Positions 23,901 through 29,890 of a DNA stretch of 32,369 nucleotides are shown here, one piece after another (within the stretch, counting starts at the first letter, position 1; every line of letters starts with the position of its first letter). Position numbers and translations under genes: made by a program. The notes under the pieces are model-generated. The model made no database searches. It was not told the DNA's origin and saw only the letters and a program-made list of their open reading frames with translations. Location of the stretch: the NCBI GenBank assembly GCA_900128565.1, contig LT635957.1, positions 472-32,840 on the forward strand, given 5' to 3'. This DNA comes from Stramenopiles sp. TOSAG23-6 (lineage: Eukaryota > Sar).

Positions 23901-25098
23901 TTGTATATGGATTATAGTGCAAAGGACGTAGATCCGAAGCATTAAATGGATCAAATGCAGAAGCAACATTGAGTTCACGCTGTTCTTGTATTGATAATAA
24001 ACGTAACAATTCTTCGTGTGTTGTGCGAACTTTTAGTATACTTTCTAATCTCTCGGATAAATTTTTTATGTGCTGCTCTTCATAAGCAGCACCTTCCCAA
24101 GGATGCTCCTCACAGGATGGCCAGAAAGACCCACTTAGATCTGCAGTCACAAGTGACCATCTTTCACAAACAAGAATAGCTTCCTGTAGACGACTCGCAA
24201 CTTCCGCATATGCACCCTGCCATATATCAGTTGAACCGAGATAACTGGAAACATATCGAGCCAATGCACTGGCAATCACAGAAAATATATGTTTCATGCG
24301 ATGTTGAGGATACTGAGATGACTGCCGAACATCTGCTTTCCAAATATCATCGAGACAGTTTTGTGTGTCATCCACTAATTCTAAAATATCAGGCAAAGTC
24401 ATTGTTAAATTATCACCCATTTCGTCTACCTTACTTATACGTTGGAACCGACTTGAAATTCCCGAGAATATTTCTGAAAACTTTTGAGCTGACTCACCAT
24501 TCGTACGATTATTGGCTAGCATTTTCCAAACGTCGAACTCGTCAGATGGAACGAGGATAGAAGCCATAGCTTTTTTGTCGTGAATATCAGCTAACTCTGA
24601 CGAACCTCTTCGTACTAATGAACCTAAACCCGAATCCATAACAGCTAATAACTTTTGCATCTTTGGTGCCATTTTTGTTGACCAAGATTTATCACGTAAA
24701 AGCATTGGTGCATAGACCCGATGAGTTGCATTATATAATGCATGTATTGGAGAATCTAACATAGAACTAACCATGATAACTTGTGCAAAGTTGTCGTCCG
24801 TAATAGGAGTAGGTCTTAACTTTACAAAAAGTACCTGGGAACAACGGAAATCTTTGCCGTCCCATACTGTATCGCTACGCATTTTATTCGATAAAACAAT
24901 TTCCGGTGTTGAGTTGTTTTTTGTTGGTATTGAGCATATTACTTGCAAAAGAGAGCAATTTTCATTCTCTAGAAATGTTGTCACTGCTTTAGACGATTCG
25001 ATACAATCTCGTACTTTACTAGAGGTTTTAGAATCATCCAAGTATCCAAGCAGTGTACTCGCAGAAGTAATTATAAACTTTCGTCGACTGTCACTCAT
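11950..25098 (-). CDS. DYNC2H1: Cytoplasmic dynein-2 (IFT dynein) heavy chain
   Basis: A 4382-residue protein in one uninterrupted 13.1-kb frame, from an ATG at 25096-25098 to a TAA at 11950-11952. It drives retrograde intraflagellar transport, moving IFT trains from the ciliary tip to the base. The N-terminus carries dynein-2 signatures such as KLRP-x-x-ITDDN and VSSMLDSPI...APMLLRD. The linker is followed by six AAA modules. P-loops are visible in AAA1 (GPAGTGKT, about residue 1709, with Walker B GCFDEFN), AAA2 (GPSGCGKST, about 2007), AAA3 (GPEGSGKS, about 2315) and AAA4 (GRSGCGRKT, about 2691). The stalk coiled coils and microtubule-binding tip span about 2920-3230. The C-terminal end, W-ILAGVALFLEDC, fits the dynein-2 C-terminus. 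The length is close to the roughly 4300 residues of animal DYNC2H1. Two Gly/Lys/Glu-rich 'EGK' insertions look lineage-specific. The call as dynein-2 rather than dynein-1 or axonemal dynein is firm. Confidence 0.97.
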   Translation of the reverse strand: MSDSRRKFIITSASTLLGYLDDSKTSSKVRDCIESSKAVTTFLENENCSLLQVICSIPTKNNSTPEIVLSNKMRSDTVWDGKDFRCSQVLFVKLRPTPITDDNFAQVIMVSSMLDSPIHALYNATHRVYAPMLLRDKSWSTKMAPKMQKLLAVMDSGLGSLVRRGSSELADIHDKKAMASILVPSDEFDVWKMLANNRTNGESAQKFSEIFSGISSRFQRISKVDEMGDNLTMTLPDILELVDDTQNCLDDIWKADVRQSSQYPQHRMKHIFSVIASALARYVSSYLGSTDIWQGAYAEVASRLQEAILVCERWSLVTADLSGSFWPSCEEHPWEGAAYEEQHIKNLSERLESILKVRTTHEELLRLLSIQEQRELNVASAFDPFNASDLRPLHYNPYTKSRWEDAVAMHDRQLAPIEQHIASNLRKQISGMSEHPQQLLREFLRYRQLLGRRTIAKALHGERETLLAQLSAYVEQCDQDYESVKDQSRAMHQRESKSSANVSSGAPLGRNLPIVTNNIVWAKQCEARMRGLLTRSRHILSDLSLYDDFKGMIQELMEKLRTWRRNEFQNWVDATEYLLDDGELSLEVSGQLMEIDVDGELIVNYSEKLVRLLREVRQLEDLGHQVNSRIKGVASDGEKYYRYGVMLKKIANFYNSMGNQIVVTQKPMLLDALKRFENQLHRGNKRGAKKAVTWNNPRECQDFVEHLQLSANALSEENRSLRKIHMQLAVQTAELMNIDLLRQRDQWKSKWFDMRDKVSDLTRKYPTERMANWKLHWDHQLCKALEAGYCMGLESLNENMLEIKVELCFTQRRLEFRPAIEDIRTQYFRELRRFLAIPVAFDGFGNKAVYKSIEKENAESLIQVYKKAEDLFRRLKELKQGLELWVALGTVPDMDEYVEENVSSAAEYQVNFAMLKKRLKQSEKLPEFYKLDCINVSAAPFKSAVEDHIQRMSDALLLSLKRSVLRMVSTVEEFLDNGMQQLNSRPTSIEEIGLAQKAWGELSGSKKSIKMEMRRADERRKLLISVAGNRVDVEEVRVRLGRLPSRWENFEVAMEAFNDLVEEQRETLKGEIDMRIKEANESVEKLALRWHALKPQGEVNNWNPETIQGIFDSLEDWQEQMEEKVKEVNTLKNNCVHFDMPVPKFPTLTELQADMQETQESWSLMQKYLEEWEAFRVQDWINFRTRIYELSDFVQNWLPKVKTKKDVVSIHLKEVLGILKSALPALKFCKGDVPFNEVHWASLFRQLGIPKGTRLENLNAGHFLDRLEAVAKSDKFCRDLTARATGEVRIREAMVELKDWCASAELVLFEHTELGRTTMLLTEWKDLFTALGDNQSLLGSLKDSPYFRAFAAEASVFEKNFSDLDQILHNLNLIQRKWLYLEPIFGRGALPHEHQRFQRIDDEFRDIMSKVEDDKRVLTLCDSSVHPNLLSNVEALLEQLERCTKALADFLEQKREKMPRFYFIGDEDLLEILGQAKNPTVIQAHLKKLFQGVQTVEFNEDNSKIIAIKSGKGEVVQLPDPVPVSEETEEWLIVLQEESKNALQTQLVDCLAMKSLDMTRFASQVLCLSEIVNFTLRTEAAIHNGNLASLKTQLAETLQTYTSYDLTGKPLIRIKVKAMVLDLIHNMDVVDYLIQNGCPSINTWSWQKQLRFYMNKRDLCIAKMSNAQFNYTYEYQGNASKLVHTPLTDKCYLTLTQGMHQGYGGNPYGPAGTGKTESVKALGAALGRQVLVFNCDEGIDFQSMGRIFTGLVKCGAWGCFDEFNRLKEDQLSAVSQQIQLIQAAIKNKDERMSLLGRNIQVDSNAGIFVTLNPPKKGYGGRSKLPDNLKQLFRPVAMSRPDNELIANVILYSEGFKHAKELGKKICSLFGLSKELLSPQQHYDWGLRALKSILVTGGKLIQNLKAESGETTITETAEEEILIKSVRVNTLSKLTYQDASRFVGLCSDIFPNAKVEDIAVPKLEDAIRAVMEQNDGAFGGSLEFDEGQLSKMLQLKESLDQRMGCVIVGPSGCGKSTVWRVLKEAMIKCGQELKTYVMNPKSMPRELLLGHMDLDTREWFDGVLTSAAKQVVKEPSNVRSWIICDGDVDPEWIESLNSVLDDNHLLTLPSGERINFGPNVNFLFETHDLQFASPATISRMGMIFLSDEDVDVKRLVRKWLSTLPSANQLAMVSWIDDYFYRALKWVLDLDRFVVDTTMVGTVNNGLSHLENVTELAQFIRAIIRGLGGNLVTEDRANLATQLFSWANERPPDPEDPLNSVWDSKTHKLIQYISHAPHISLDPKTLRRGIVIPTAAYQRNVTMVGTWAENMKPFIIVGPEGSGKSALIEEVLGSHKNTNICTLHCNARTTAEHVIQKLRSSCGVFSTNTGRVLRPRDCERLVLFLKNINLSKPDKYNTSMLVAFLQQLCTFQGFYDDDLEFLGLDRVVVVCSINPATTLGRHQLSSRFTAIVNIAYMEEPTPDELSYIYTIYLRAALSGVALRDADKAFKQVKNIEKLASTMVKFYEQIRAKFTVDEHRHYLLTPRDLTNWVLGLGHYDLSIESLLDVVIYEARRLMKDRLVDSSSEKKFDTILSALFRKDWSHRIDLENIFFSTLVKDSSSNGIEGKHASEGKDNGEVLSGDENKESDMTEQSFRKLIRVSESDFIDVVKRGKLLYEREEKDLTLLLFTEVLEHISRVDRVLSRPGGSLLLVGRSGCGRKTTVQLCAFMQDIRFITPFITRRYSQKSFHVDLKNVLFEGGIEGRPVVFYLEDYHFIGDYILQSVNSLLSAGEISGLYTHEELEQLLSPLKEEMNERGLDMVYKTAFDYFVQRCRDNVHIALGMDHISPEFRQRCMSNPALFTRCSIQWFGEWEYSSMLVVPKLLMPDFLEEVADSDTLVQSMVDIHKSCLLCGDDEDSENAFFRRKTDTATPRDFMSFLETYLILYENMKVDILSNANRMEGGLAKLQEASMTVDELSKNAVQQRATLAEKQQEADAAMVKITEALELASERKSEVTELQTVLSAAKSKTDKRKGLIEEELSGIQPVLDAAKKAVGQIKSENLDEIRSLKTPPDPIRHVLSAVLTLLGINDTSWLSMRNFLGKRGVKDDILNFDTARITREMRKLVGKTMKKNPNSFEKKAIRRVSIAAAPLAEWVKANIEYSVVLETVMPLQEELDKANSELKYASEKLKSNAKELKTIQNKVNRLKKEFAQKTREAEQTRSSLEKTEIVLEKAETLLGKLSGEQSRWESTVKQLRSEVQDLPYRILLAAGFVTYLAKSDENIRRQATRVWTKITGLDSFDFRSVLSSESEQLTWKAAGLPSDNLTMENSIVILNSKRTPFIIDPSSAATSWLKGHLQKSGVTVECLPSQDPRFANQVELAVRFGKTLMLMEVDGVEPMLYPLVRRDFSRQGSRLVVQIGEKTIDFNEKFVMYMVTRNPNPSIPPDAASLITVVNFTVTKSGLEGQLLGATIQHEKPELEKQKSDMLQREESFKVQLASLEKDLLKTLAESSGNLLENQDLIDSLTQTKIKSKEIMIALEESTKASEELDSQRDVYLDFARDGAQLFFLVKQLQNINHMYQFSLQSYLGLFNATLDTKVTYETIHERLKVLTPLLIQRTLFYVGRSLFKADRQMWAIHLVHGMYPNEFEENEWEFFGGYLAPDLRARGEPKGFPSWAPRERASTFRLFSDTFPELVSRLELLDSDMWSKWSRSATCERNFPKKMAQKLSAFQRLLTVQVLRPDRLQSAMDVFACELLGLSSISPTPTNVSRLHQEESSCETPILFIVTTGVDPCKDLQDYAAQTVGEDNYFEMAMGGGTQDKAIRLLQRCAERGTWLCLKNLHLVIAWLPVLEKTLNSLHSHKNFRLWLTAESHDKFPTILVQQALKCTVEAPPGVKKNLQRTYDSWNEEFVSAGSGKRSQVMFLLAFIHAIVQERRNYIPQGWSEFYEFSLGDLRAATNVIESALKSSDTSGGGRESKHGGAVHGLWNTVHGMMENALYGGRVSNIFDMRVLKAYLSFYFSDAMLSGNIEIPSIGLSIPKSSNHGEYFSFIGRLPDSDAPSLFGLPANIERSAQRANSTRIIKDLKRLKRSSGEHSAFNQDVWRAQLGPVIDTWEKTLKNSKANGSLISPRYNEGKSREGKDEGKNNFEGKSKSFEGGAFDPESPVSQFVQMELAGASSLMHIVDGDLKAVKQVLHGNALLTPAIANTARCLMNSIVPVRWDRKWEGPETPQVYMSAVAAKCEAVHHWRELINSKSLLDSPLNLADLLHPGTFLNALRQETSRVTKCPLDDLKLISAWDRSLVKGSLKVCVEGLLLQGAVFTDKVLEEANVNDLELMSAPTCYIGFVPNDTVEPYGSENTLHAPLYYNTSRERLLTELGLPIKGQREKWILAGVALFLEDC

Positions 25099-25421
25099 TG
25101 TGGTTTGCTTTACTTTGAGAGGACTACAAACGTATTCGGGATAGAGCTAATCTCAAAAAGCCTGAGCAATATCAAGGTTAAATAAGTTCACTTTTAAAGG
25201 AAGATATACAAAGATGATGAACAAAAAGAGTTTGGCGAGCTACTACTAACCAATCTAGCCTACTTATAGTGAATATTTTAACGTAGTATTGCCTAAATGT
25301 AACTGTTGTTTTTCCGTTTCATCTCCGAACTACGAGTCCTACGTTATTAAACGGTTGGTAGGGTACCGCTAGTTAAAGAAGGATTTCATAATCTGTAGAA
25401 CGTGCGCCGCTGATACTAAAA
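25099..25421. promoter_or_regulatory. Shared divergent promoter region
   Basis: These 323 bp lie between the start codons of the dynein-2 gene (leftward) and the two-barrel/NTF2-like gene (rightward), so both promoters and 5' UTRs must fit here or upstream in coding sequence. I recognise no TATA box, known ciliary X-box or spliced-leader sequence. The segment is moderately AT-rich, without long repeats or coding potential. Confidence 0.55.
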
Positions 25422-26612
25422 ATGTCAAATTTTTACCTGGTAGAACAAAAGTTTAAAGCTGGAAAAGCTGAGGGTTGGTGGAAAAGAATATTCGAATTAA
25501 AGAAGTCTGTCAAAGAAACGAAAAAATTTATGGATATGGCAAAATCATTAGGCTACTTCCTTCATTCTCTCAATGCAAGCGATACTAAATCTACCATTTG
25601 GTGTTTCTGGGAAGTTAAGCCCACCAATTCAGAACACGACTTATACAAATTTATCAATGGCCCCCATGGTCTTTCATTTGGTTGCTGCTCTAGTATTTTC
25701 CATTCTATTCCTAATGATATTTTACATGGAGGTACTGTGTATAAACAATATTTCTCTAATGACAAATACGTCGAGCCTATAATCCTTAACCCGGGAGAAA
25801 ATCCATCGCAGTTTTACATCGTGCGCCATGATCTTAAAAGACACCATCAAGACACTTGTTGGGATTTTTTTTCTACTCTAGGGAAAGATTACAAGAAGTT
25901 GACGGCAACTCTTGAATCGTGGGATCTTCTTGGTTTTCACAACCACTCCTTCAACCCAATAGGACCTGAAGGTCCTTTTTTTAGCGTATGGGAAACTAAA
26001 CCGGACAAAACACATAAAGATTTCGACGATTTTCTAACGCATACTTTTTACCCACTTGGCATCACTAGTGTATTGAATCCAATTGATCACACGTTATCCG
26101 GTTTAGCGGGAAGTTTAACACCATATCCTCGTTTTTTCACCGATGCTGGAATGGAAATACGAATGTCAATTGAAAATCACTTTAAAGGCATCCAAGAATA
26201 TAATATGTACCAATTGAAGCACGGATTCAATGAGCAACGGTTTAAAAAAACATGGTCAAAGAGTACATCATTAAACGCGGAGTTTATCGGACCCAACGGG
26301 AGGGTGATAACATTTGAAGATGTCATTAAAGCTAAGAAGAAGGAAGAAGACCTTACAGAAGTTCATCAAGAGTTATTTAGCATAGAAGATATAGTTATTT
26401 TACCCGGCAAACTTTCAGCTTACGTGCGCTACGTTGAACACAGTTTGTGTAAGGTCGGAGGTGTAACCCACGACGTCCACGTAACTTGGACAGCAGTTTT
26501 GCTAAAAAGAGGTCCAGGGTTGTGGATGATTTATGGAGGTCATAGGTCGAGAACTCATGGAGCCTTAAAACAACCACCAAAAGAAGATGATGCAAGGGTA
26601 GTATTAGTATAA
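25422..26612 (+). CDS. Protein with two alpha/beta-barrel-like repeats and a C-terminal NTF2/SnoaL-like domain
   Basis: A 396-residue protein from an ATG at 25422 to a TAA at 26610-26612. Two related segments are visible. Residues about 4-95 begin FYLVEQKFK, contain LGYFLHSLN and end in WCFWEVKP...FINGPHG. Residues about 131-225 begin FYIVRHDLK, contain LLGFHNHSFNP and end in FSVWETKP...FLTHTFYP. The spacing suggests two ferredoxin-like alpha/beta barrel (ABM-type) modules that could pair within one chain. Residues about 243-377 (HFKGIQEYNMYQLKHGFNE, GPNGRVITFEDV, AYVRYVEHS, WTAVLLKRGPGLWMIYGGHRS) match the order of an NTF2-like SnoaL/DUF4440 fold: a helix with a W, strands, then a closing W-x-I-x-GGHRS. 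There is no signal peptide or TM helix, so it is probably cytosolic. Fold calls come from pattern only. No catalytic function is assigned. Confidence 0.8.
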   Translation: MSNFYLVEQKFKAGKAEGWWKRIFELKKSVKETKKFMDMAKSLGYFLHSLNASDTKSTIWCFWEVKPTNSEHDLYKFINGPHGLSFGCCSSIFHSIPNDILHGGTVYKQYFSNDKYVEPIILNPGENPSQFYIVRHDLKRHHQDTCWDFFSTLGKDYKKLTATLESWDLLGFHNHSFNPIGPEGPFFSVWETKPDKTHKDFDDFLTHTFYPLGITSVLNPIDHTLSGLAGSLTPYPRFFTDAGMEIRMSIENHFKGIQEYNMYQLKHGFNEQRFKKTWSKSTSLNAEFIGPNGRVITFEDVIKAKKKEEDLTEVHQELFSIEDIVILPGKLSAYVRYVEHSLCKVGGVTHDVHVTWTAVLLKRGPGLWMIYGGHRSRTHGALKQPPKEDDARVVLV

Positions 26613-26829
26613 AAATAATGTTTACAATACAATCAATAAATATCAATAAATATAAAGAATTATTTGAGTTCAAAACATTTTATTTAGACAAAACTATTAA
26701 TAGCCAACCATTAAGTTACATATACCTCCTGGAACAGCACGGCGAAAGCTTCACACGACGTTGACATCCATTACACATTTCAATTAATTTTAACGACCCT
26801 CAGGATCTCATTGGTTGGTGGATTAAAAT
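26613..26829. other. Tail-to-tail intergenic region
   Basis: The 217 bp between two convergent genes hold their 3' UTRs. AATAAA-like strings occur just after the upstream gene (around 26634-26650). Nothing else is visible. Confidence 0.5.
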
Positions 26830-27660
26830 TTATAACCACCATATTAACATAATAATTAAAGTATACAATGACAATGATGTAAACGAAAGCACAAAAACAT
26901 TAAAGCAAAACAAATTATTGCAACCTATTACAGTACCAGTCCATGGACAGTAATGATCGATTTCTTCTATCTTATAATATGTGCAATATGTAAGCTATGA
27001 AACAAATGAATAAACTCTGTTGTACAAAGACAAATAGTATCACTGTATTATACATAAAAAATACAGTGTTTGAGTTTCCGAGCAAAACAAAATCCTTCGC
27101 TCGGACATTGGCGGTCTAAATGAATCTGTCAGTGGATGCTGTCGCCAGTTTTCAGCTTGCGGTGCGGAATACCTGGGAAATATTCCAGGTGAGCGACAAG
27201 CAGTACACATGAGAGACACTCCGGTAAGAATAACTAGAGGAATGGCAGGTATGTATAGCCCCCACGGTAAATTTGGCAGAGTAACCACAAATAATAGTAT
27301 CGATGGTAGGATAAGAAGTACCGGCACAGTAATGAAGACGAGACATACCCAATCTGGACCAATAATACATCTTGGATACGGTTTTCCATCTTTTGTTTTG
27401 CTTTCCGAAAACATCCAGAATCGACCAACAGGTTCGGGGCGACAACAGCGAAAACAGCAGAATACACACGGAGGTTTCGGTGACGACCGAGTTGGAACAT
27501 AATTAAGTTGACCATTCTCAATTATGATGGGTACTCTTTTTACAATCCTTTCACCACTTTTATTTAGTGAGTTGTTTGTCGCGTCGTCTAACATATGTAC
27601 TGATGAGCTATCCGGAGAGTTGCTCGCCCTTACAGGTTTAACTTTTGCCTGTAAGGACAT
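26830..27660 (-). CDS. DHHC-family S-palmitoyltransferase (DHYC variant), interrupted; join 27660-27064 and 26970-26830
   Basis: The first block (27660-27064) starts with an ATG and encodes 199 residues: a polar N-terminus, a Cys cluster at 65-73, a GRFWMF segment, two TM helices (about 103-126 and 133-153), SPGIFPR at 157-163 and FRPP...FCSETQTL ending at 199. The second block (26970-26830) encodes 46 residues, IEEIDHYCPWTGTVIG followed by a third hydrophobic helix and a TAA. Joined, they give the usual order TM1-TM2-cytosolic Cys-rich domain-active site-TM3 of a 245-residue protein acyltransferase that would attach palmitate to membrane protein cysteines. DHYC in place of DHHC is a known active variant, for example in yeast Akr1. 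The zinc-binding Cys residues of the Cys-rich domain are mostly missing, and no fourth TM helix is seen. The blocks share a frame but are separated by 93 bp with TGA and TAG stops. Either an unusual intron or a decayed gene would explain this. Confidence 0.7.
26971..27063 (-). other. 93-bp interruption of the DHHC gene (putative non-canonical intron)
   Basis: This AT-rich segment separates the codons for SETQTL and IEEIDHYC, which are adjacent by the normal spacing of DHHC Cys-rich domains. It has two in-frame stops. I tried every GT donor around the end of block 1 with every AG acceptor before DHYC. None restores the frame without a stop. The boundary that preserves the protein would read either GT...AA or TA...AG. 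A GT starts at the last base of the Leu codon, and AAG precedes the Ile codon. Confidence 0.5.
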
Positions 27661-28052
27661 TTATCAAAGTGGCATCATATAGAGAGCTAATTTACCATAA
27701 GTGAACTTAACTGATCTCGTTAATTAAGGTAAGAAACAACTATTCATAAAATAACCACATCTGGTGCGTTTCATTGTATTTTTTCAACTTAATTCTCTTA
27801 GGAATTCGTCATCCGTTAACTTTTATTTAACGGAAAAAAGAAAAAGATCAAGATGTATTCTCTTACTCTTACTATTCAATATATCACACAATCTTACAGA
27901 ATCTTCTTTATATATAATAATATAAAATCAAAATATAAATAAAAAATGCGTGAATATCAAATATAACGTTTATTATTTTAAGATTTCCATTCATGACTGT
28001 TTTCGGAAAAGAAACACTGAAAGGGCTATTTATTAGAATTAAACAGGGTAAA
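27661..28052. other. AT-rich intergenic region
   Basis: The 392 bp between two leftward genes hold the upstream region of the DHHC gene and the 3' flank of the secreted-protein gene. The stretch is very AT-rich, especially 27830-27970. I see no RNA gene, no repeat shared with the rest of the window and no convincing reading frame. Confidence 0.5.
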
Positions 28053-29075
28053 TTAAAAAAAGAAATCCGAATTTATATCGTGGTCCAATATTTTTTTGGA
28101 AGGGAATTCTTCCCCAGTCTCACCAGTTCTCAGCACATCGTGCTCTCGAGTACCGCGTTTCCGTGGTGTCACTACCCTGACAGCGTGTAGTGTACGCATT
28201 GCATTGAGCTGTTCAAAAGGAATATACTTTTTGTCCGTATAGTTAGAAGTTTTCTCAGAGCCTAAAGAAAAGCGTCTTGTATTGCGATGTTCAAAAGGAA
28301 CATACTTTTTGTCTTTTAACTTTTTGAGGGAGTCTAAAGAAAAGCGTCTTGTATGTCTTACTAGTCCTTTTTTGGGCTTCGGAATAATTGCAACAACTTC
28401 TCCTGATGGTGTCGACTTTTTCTTTGTCACTGCTTCAGACAATACTTTAGGTAATTTATATATCCTTTCAAAGGAAAATGTCATACCTTCTGGGACTCCA
28501 TGACCATGTATATCAAGCCATTGTGCTAATACCATTTCCAAGCAATCATAGTTAACTTTCTTTGTAGATGATTTTTCTTTATGGTGAAGAATGACTTCTC
28601 GAAGGATGTATGCATCGATATCTTTCAAGGGAACTTGCTTCGTAGAATACTTCACGTACGCAGATTTCGCTATTCGCTTTACATCAAACATTGCGTCATT
28701 TCGAGAAGTGCCACTGTGGCGAAGTAACGGAGAATCTCCAGTGTCATCCTGACTTTTGTTATGCTCTCTCAACCACTGAAGGAATGTTTCCGCGAGGACT
28801 TCATCAACGTTTTCTTCAGATAGATCTTCATAAGGCAAAGTATTGACCTCCAAAGCTAAGTTCACCAATGTACTGACATTATTGTAGAAAGCTTCGATTG
28901 TTGAAATAGCACCCATGTATTCGAAGTTTTCAAATAGGAGTTGAGGTGTACAAATAATATGTTTCTGCTCTTTCATTTCAACTGAGAGTACTGAGCTAGG
29001 GGCCAGCAAAAAAGCAGCGTGTACAGCTGGGCTGTACATAACGTAGAATAAACACACAATAAAAATATACTTCAT
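28053..29075 (-). CDS. Secreted protein of unknown function with duplicated RRFSL motif
   Basis: I chose the ATG at 29073-29075, giving 340 residues. The frame stays open for another 28 codons upstream but has no ATG, and this start gives a clean signal peptide. Residues 1-20 are hydrophobic (MKYIFIVCLFYVMYSPAVHA), with cleavage expected near VHA-A or HAA-F, so the mature protein begins AFLLAPSS or FLLAPSS. The middle (about 60-215) is polar and probably helical, with two similar WL segments (LAETFLQWLREH and LEMVLAQWLDIH). The C-terminal third is very basic. It holds a two-fold repeat of 24-26 residues, TRRFSL-x-S...DKKY-(V/I)-PFE, at about 242-290; RRFSL resembles a PKA phosphorylation site. 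I recognise no family. A Phe just after the signal peptide recalls plastid-targeting pre-sequences of algae with complex plastids, but the following region is not a clear transit peptide. Confidence 0.7.
   Translation of the reverse strand: MKYIFIVCLFYVMYSPAVHAAFLLAPSSVLSVEMKEQKHIICTPQLLFENFEYMGAISTIEAFYNNVSTLVNLALEVNTLPYEDLSEENVDEVLAETFLQWLREHNKSQDDTGDSPLLRHSGTSRNDAMFDVKRIAKSAYVKYSTKQVPLKDIDAYILREVILHHKEKSSTKKVNYDCLEMVLAQWLDIHGHGVPEGMTFSFERIYKLPKVLSEAVTKKKSTPSGEVVAIIPKPKKGLVRHTRRFSLDSLKKLKDKKYVPFEHRNTRRFSLGSEKTSNYTDKKYIPFEQLNAMRTLHAVRVVTPRKRGTREHDVLRTGETGEEFPSKKILDHDINSDFFF
28212..28365 (-). repeat. Two-copy coding repeat in the secreted-protein gene
   Basis: Two DNA units with a period of about 78 bp share runs such as TTCAAAAGGAA (28212 and 28290) and CTAAAGAAAAGCGTCTTGTA (around 28262 and 28335). 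They encode the paired RRFSL...DKKY-PFE segments. The spacer between conserved blocks differs by two codons, and the retained identity suggests a fairly recent duplication or strong constraint. Confidence 0.75.
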
Positions 29076-29330
29076 CGATTTATCCGCCTTTATCGAATAG
29101 TGCACTTTGTTTTTCAATGGATTTCTTTCTCGACTTTTTTTTAACTGTGTCGTTAAAACCTATAGCTAGGCTGCGTTTAAATGAATTCAATAGTATAAAG
29201 ACATAGCCTCCCCTGGGGGCTGTCCTTTAAAAAAATAGTAGCAAATTTGAAATTATTTGCCATCCCAAAAAAATTGGAATTTCGTGCGTCTGTTTTTTTT
29301 ACAATAATCGTATCTTCCTATCTTTCGTTC
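29076..29330. other. Upstream flank of the secreted-protein gene
   Basis: About 255 bp between the start codon and the transposon. It has T- and A-tracts and one short GC-rich inverted repeat near 29205-29222 (AGCCTCCCCTGGGGGCT) that could form a small hairpin. No coding sequence or RNA gene is recognised. Confidence 0.45.
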
Positions 29331-29338
29331 CTCACGAG
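29331..29338. repeat. hAT target-site duplication, left copy
   Basis: CTCACGAG, identical to the right copy at 30039-30046, directly abuts the CAGGG terminus. Confidence 0.9.
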
Positions 29339-29603
29339 CAGGGCTGGCATCGGACGAAATCGGCCGGTTTCGTTCCATTATAATTTATAATGGCGTTCCA
29401 TTCCATTACATTCCATTCCATGAGAGCGCCGGGGATTTCGTGTATAATGGAATGGAATGCCATTATAGATTTTCAGATTCCATTATAATGGAATGGAATG
29501 GAATGGGATTTTTTTGGAAAATTTATAATGAGCCATTATAATATATAATGAAATCTCATTATATTATAATGAAATCTCATTATATTATAAGCCTCGTATT
29601 ACC

Positions 29604-29618
29604 TAGGGTTAGGGTTTT
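29604..29618 (-). repeat. Interstitial telomere-like motif inside the hAT element
   Basis: TAGGGTTAGGGTTTT, the reverse complement of AAAACCCTAACCCTA, is almost the same string as the box at 11046-11062. It may be chance or captured sequence. Confidence 0.35.
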
Positions 29619-29812
29619 CCCCTTTATTCCTTAAAAAAAAAGATCACATAAACAAGTGTAATTTCACTAATATTCAATATTTTTCTAAAGTAAATAGCAG
29701 TAAATGATCCCATGATTACATGCAATCTTCCTATAGCCTTCTTGTGTACACTATATTTGTGAAATTACATTTTATTTTGTTGCTGCCAATTTTTTTTTTT
29801 TTTTTTGGTTTT

Positions 29813-29837
29813 CGTAGTAAATTTTGTACCTAACGAT
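29813..29837 (+). repeat. Shared motif copy A (inside the hAT element)
   Basis: CGTAGTAAATTTTGTACCTA followed by ACGAT, directly after a 17-base T-tract. It matches the motif found in the introns at 31397, 31551, 31872 (inverted), 31951 and 32306, but lies outside any gene. Confidence 0.7.
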
Positions 29838-29890
29838 TTTAGCTAACGATTTAGAAAATTATTCCATTATAACGCAAAAAAAATTGGGTT

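Noticed and set aside
26830-27063. Stop-codon reassignment as the explanation of the DHHC interruption
   Set aside because: TAG ends the giant gene and TAA ends the others, and the 93 bp would add about 31 residues in the middle of a spacing-conserved domain.
28990-29075. Firm call of a plastid-targeted protein
   Set aside because: A Phe follows the likely cleavage site, but the next residues include acidic and mixed charge and no other plastid gene is in the window.
29205-29222. GC-rich hairpin as a terminator or RNA gene
   Set aside because: It is too short and isolated, and no cloverleaf or other RNA structure is seen around it.
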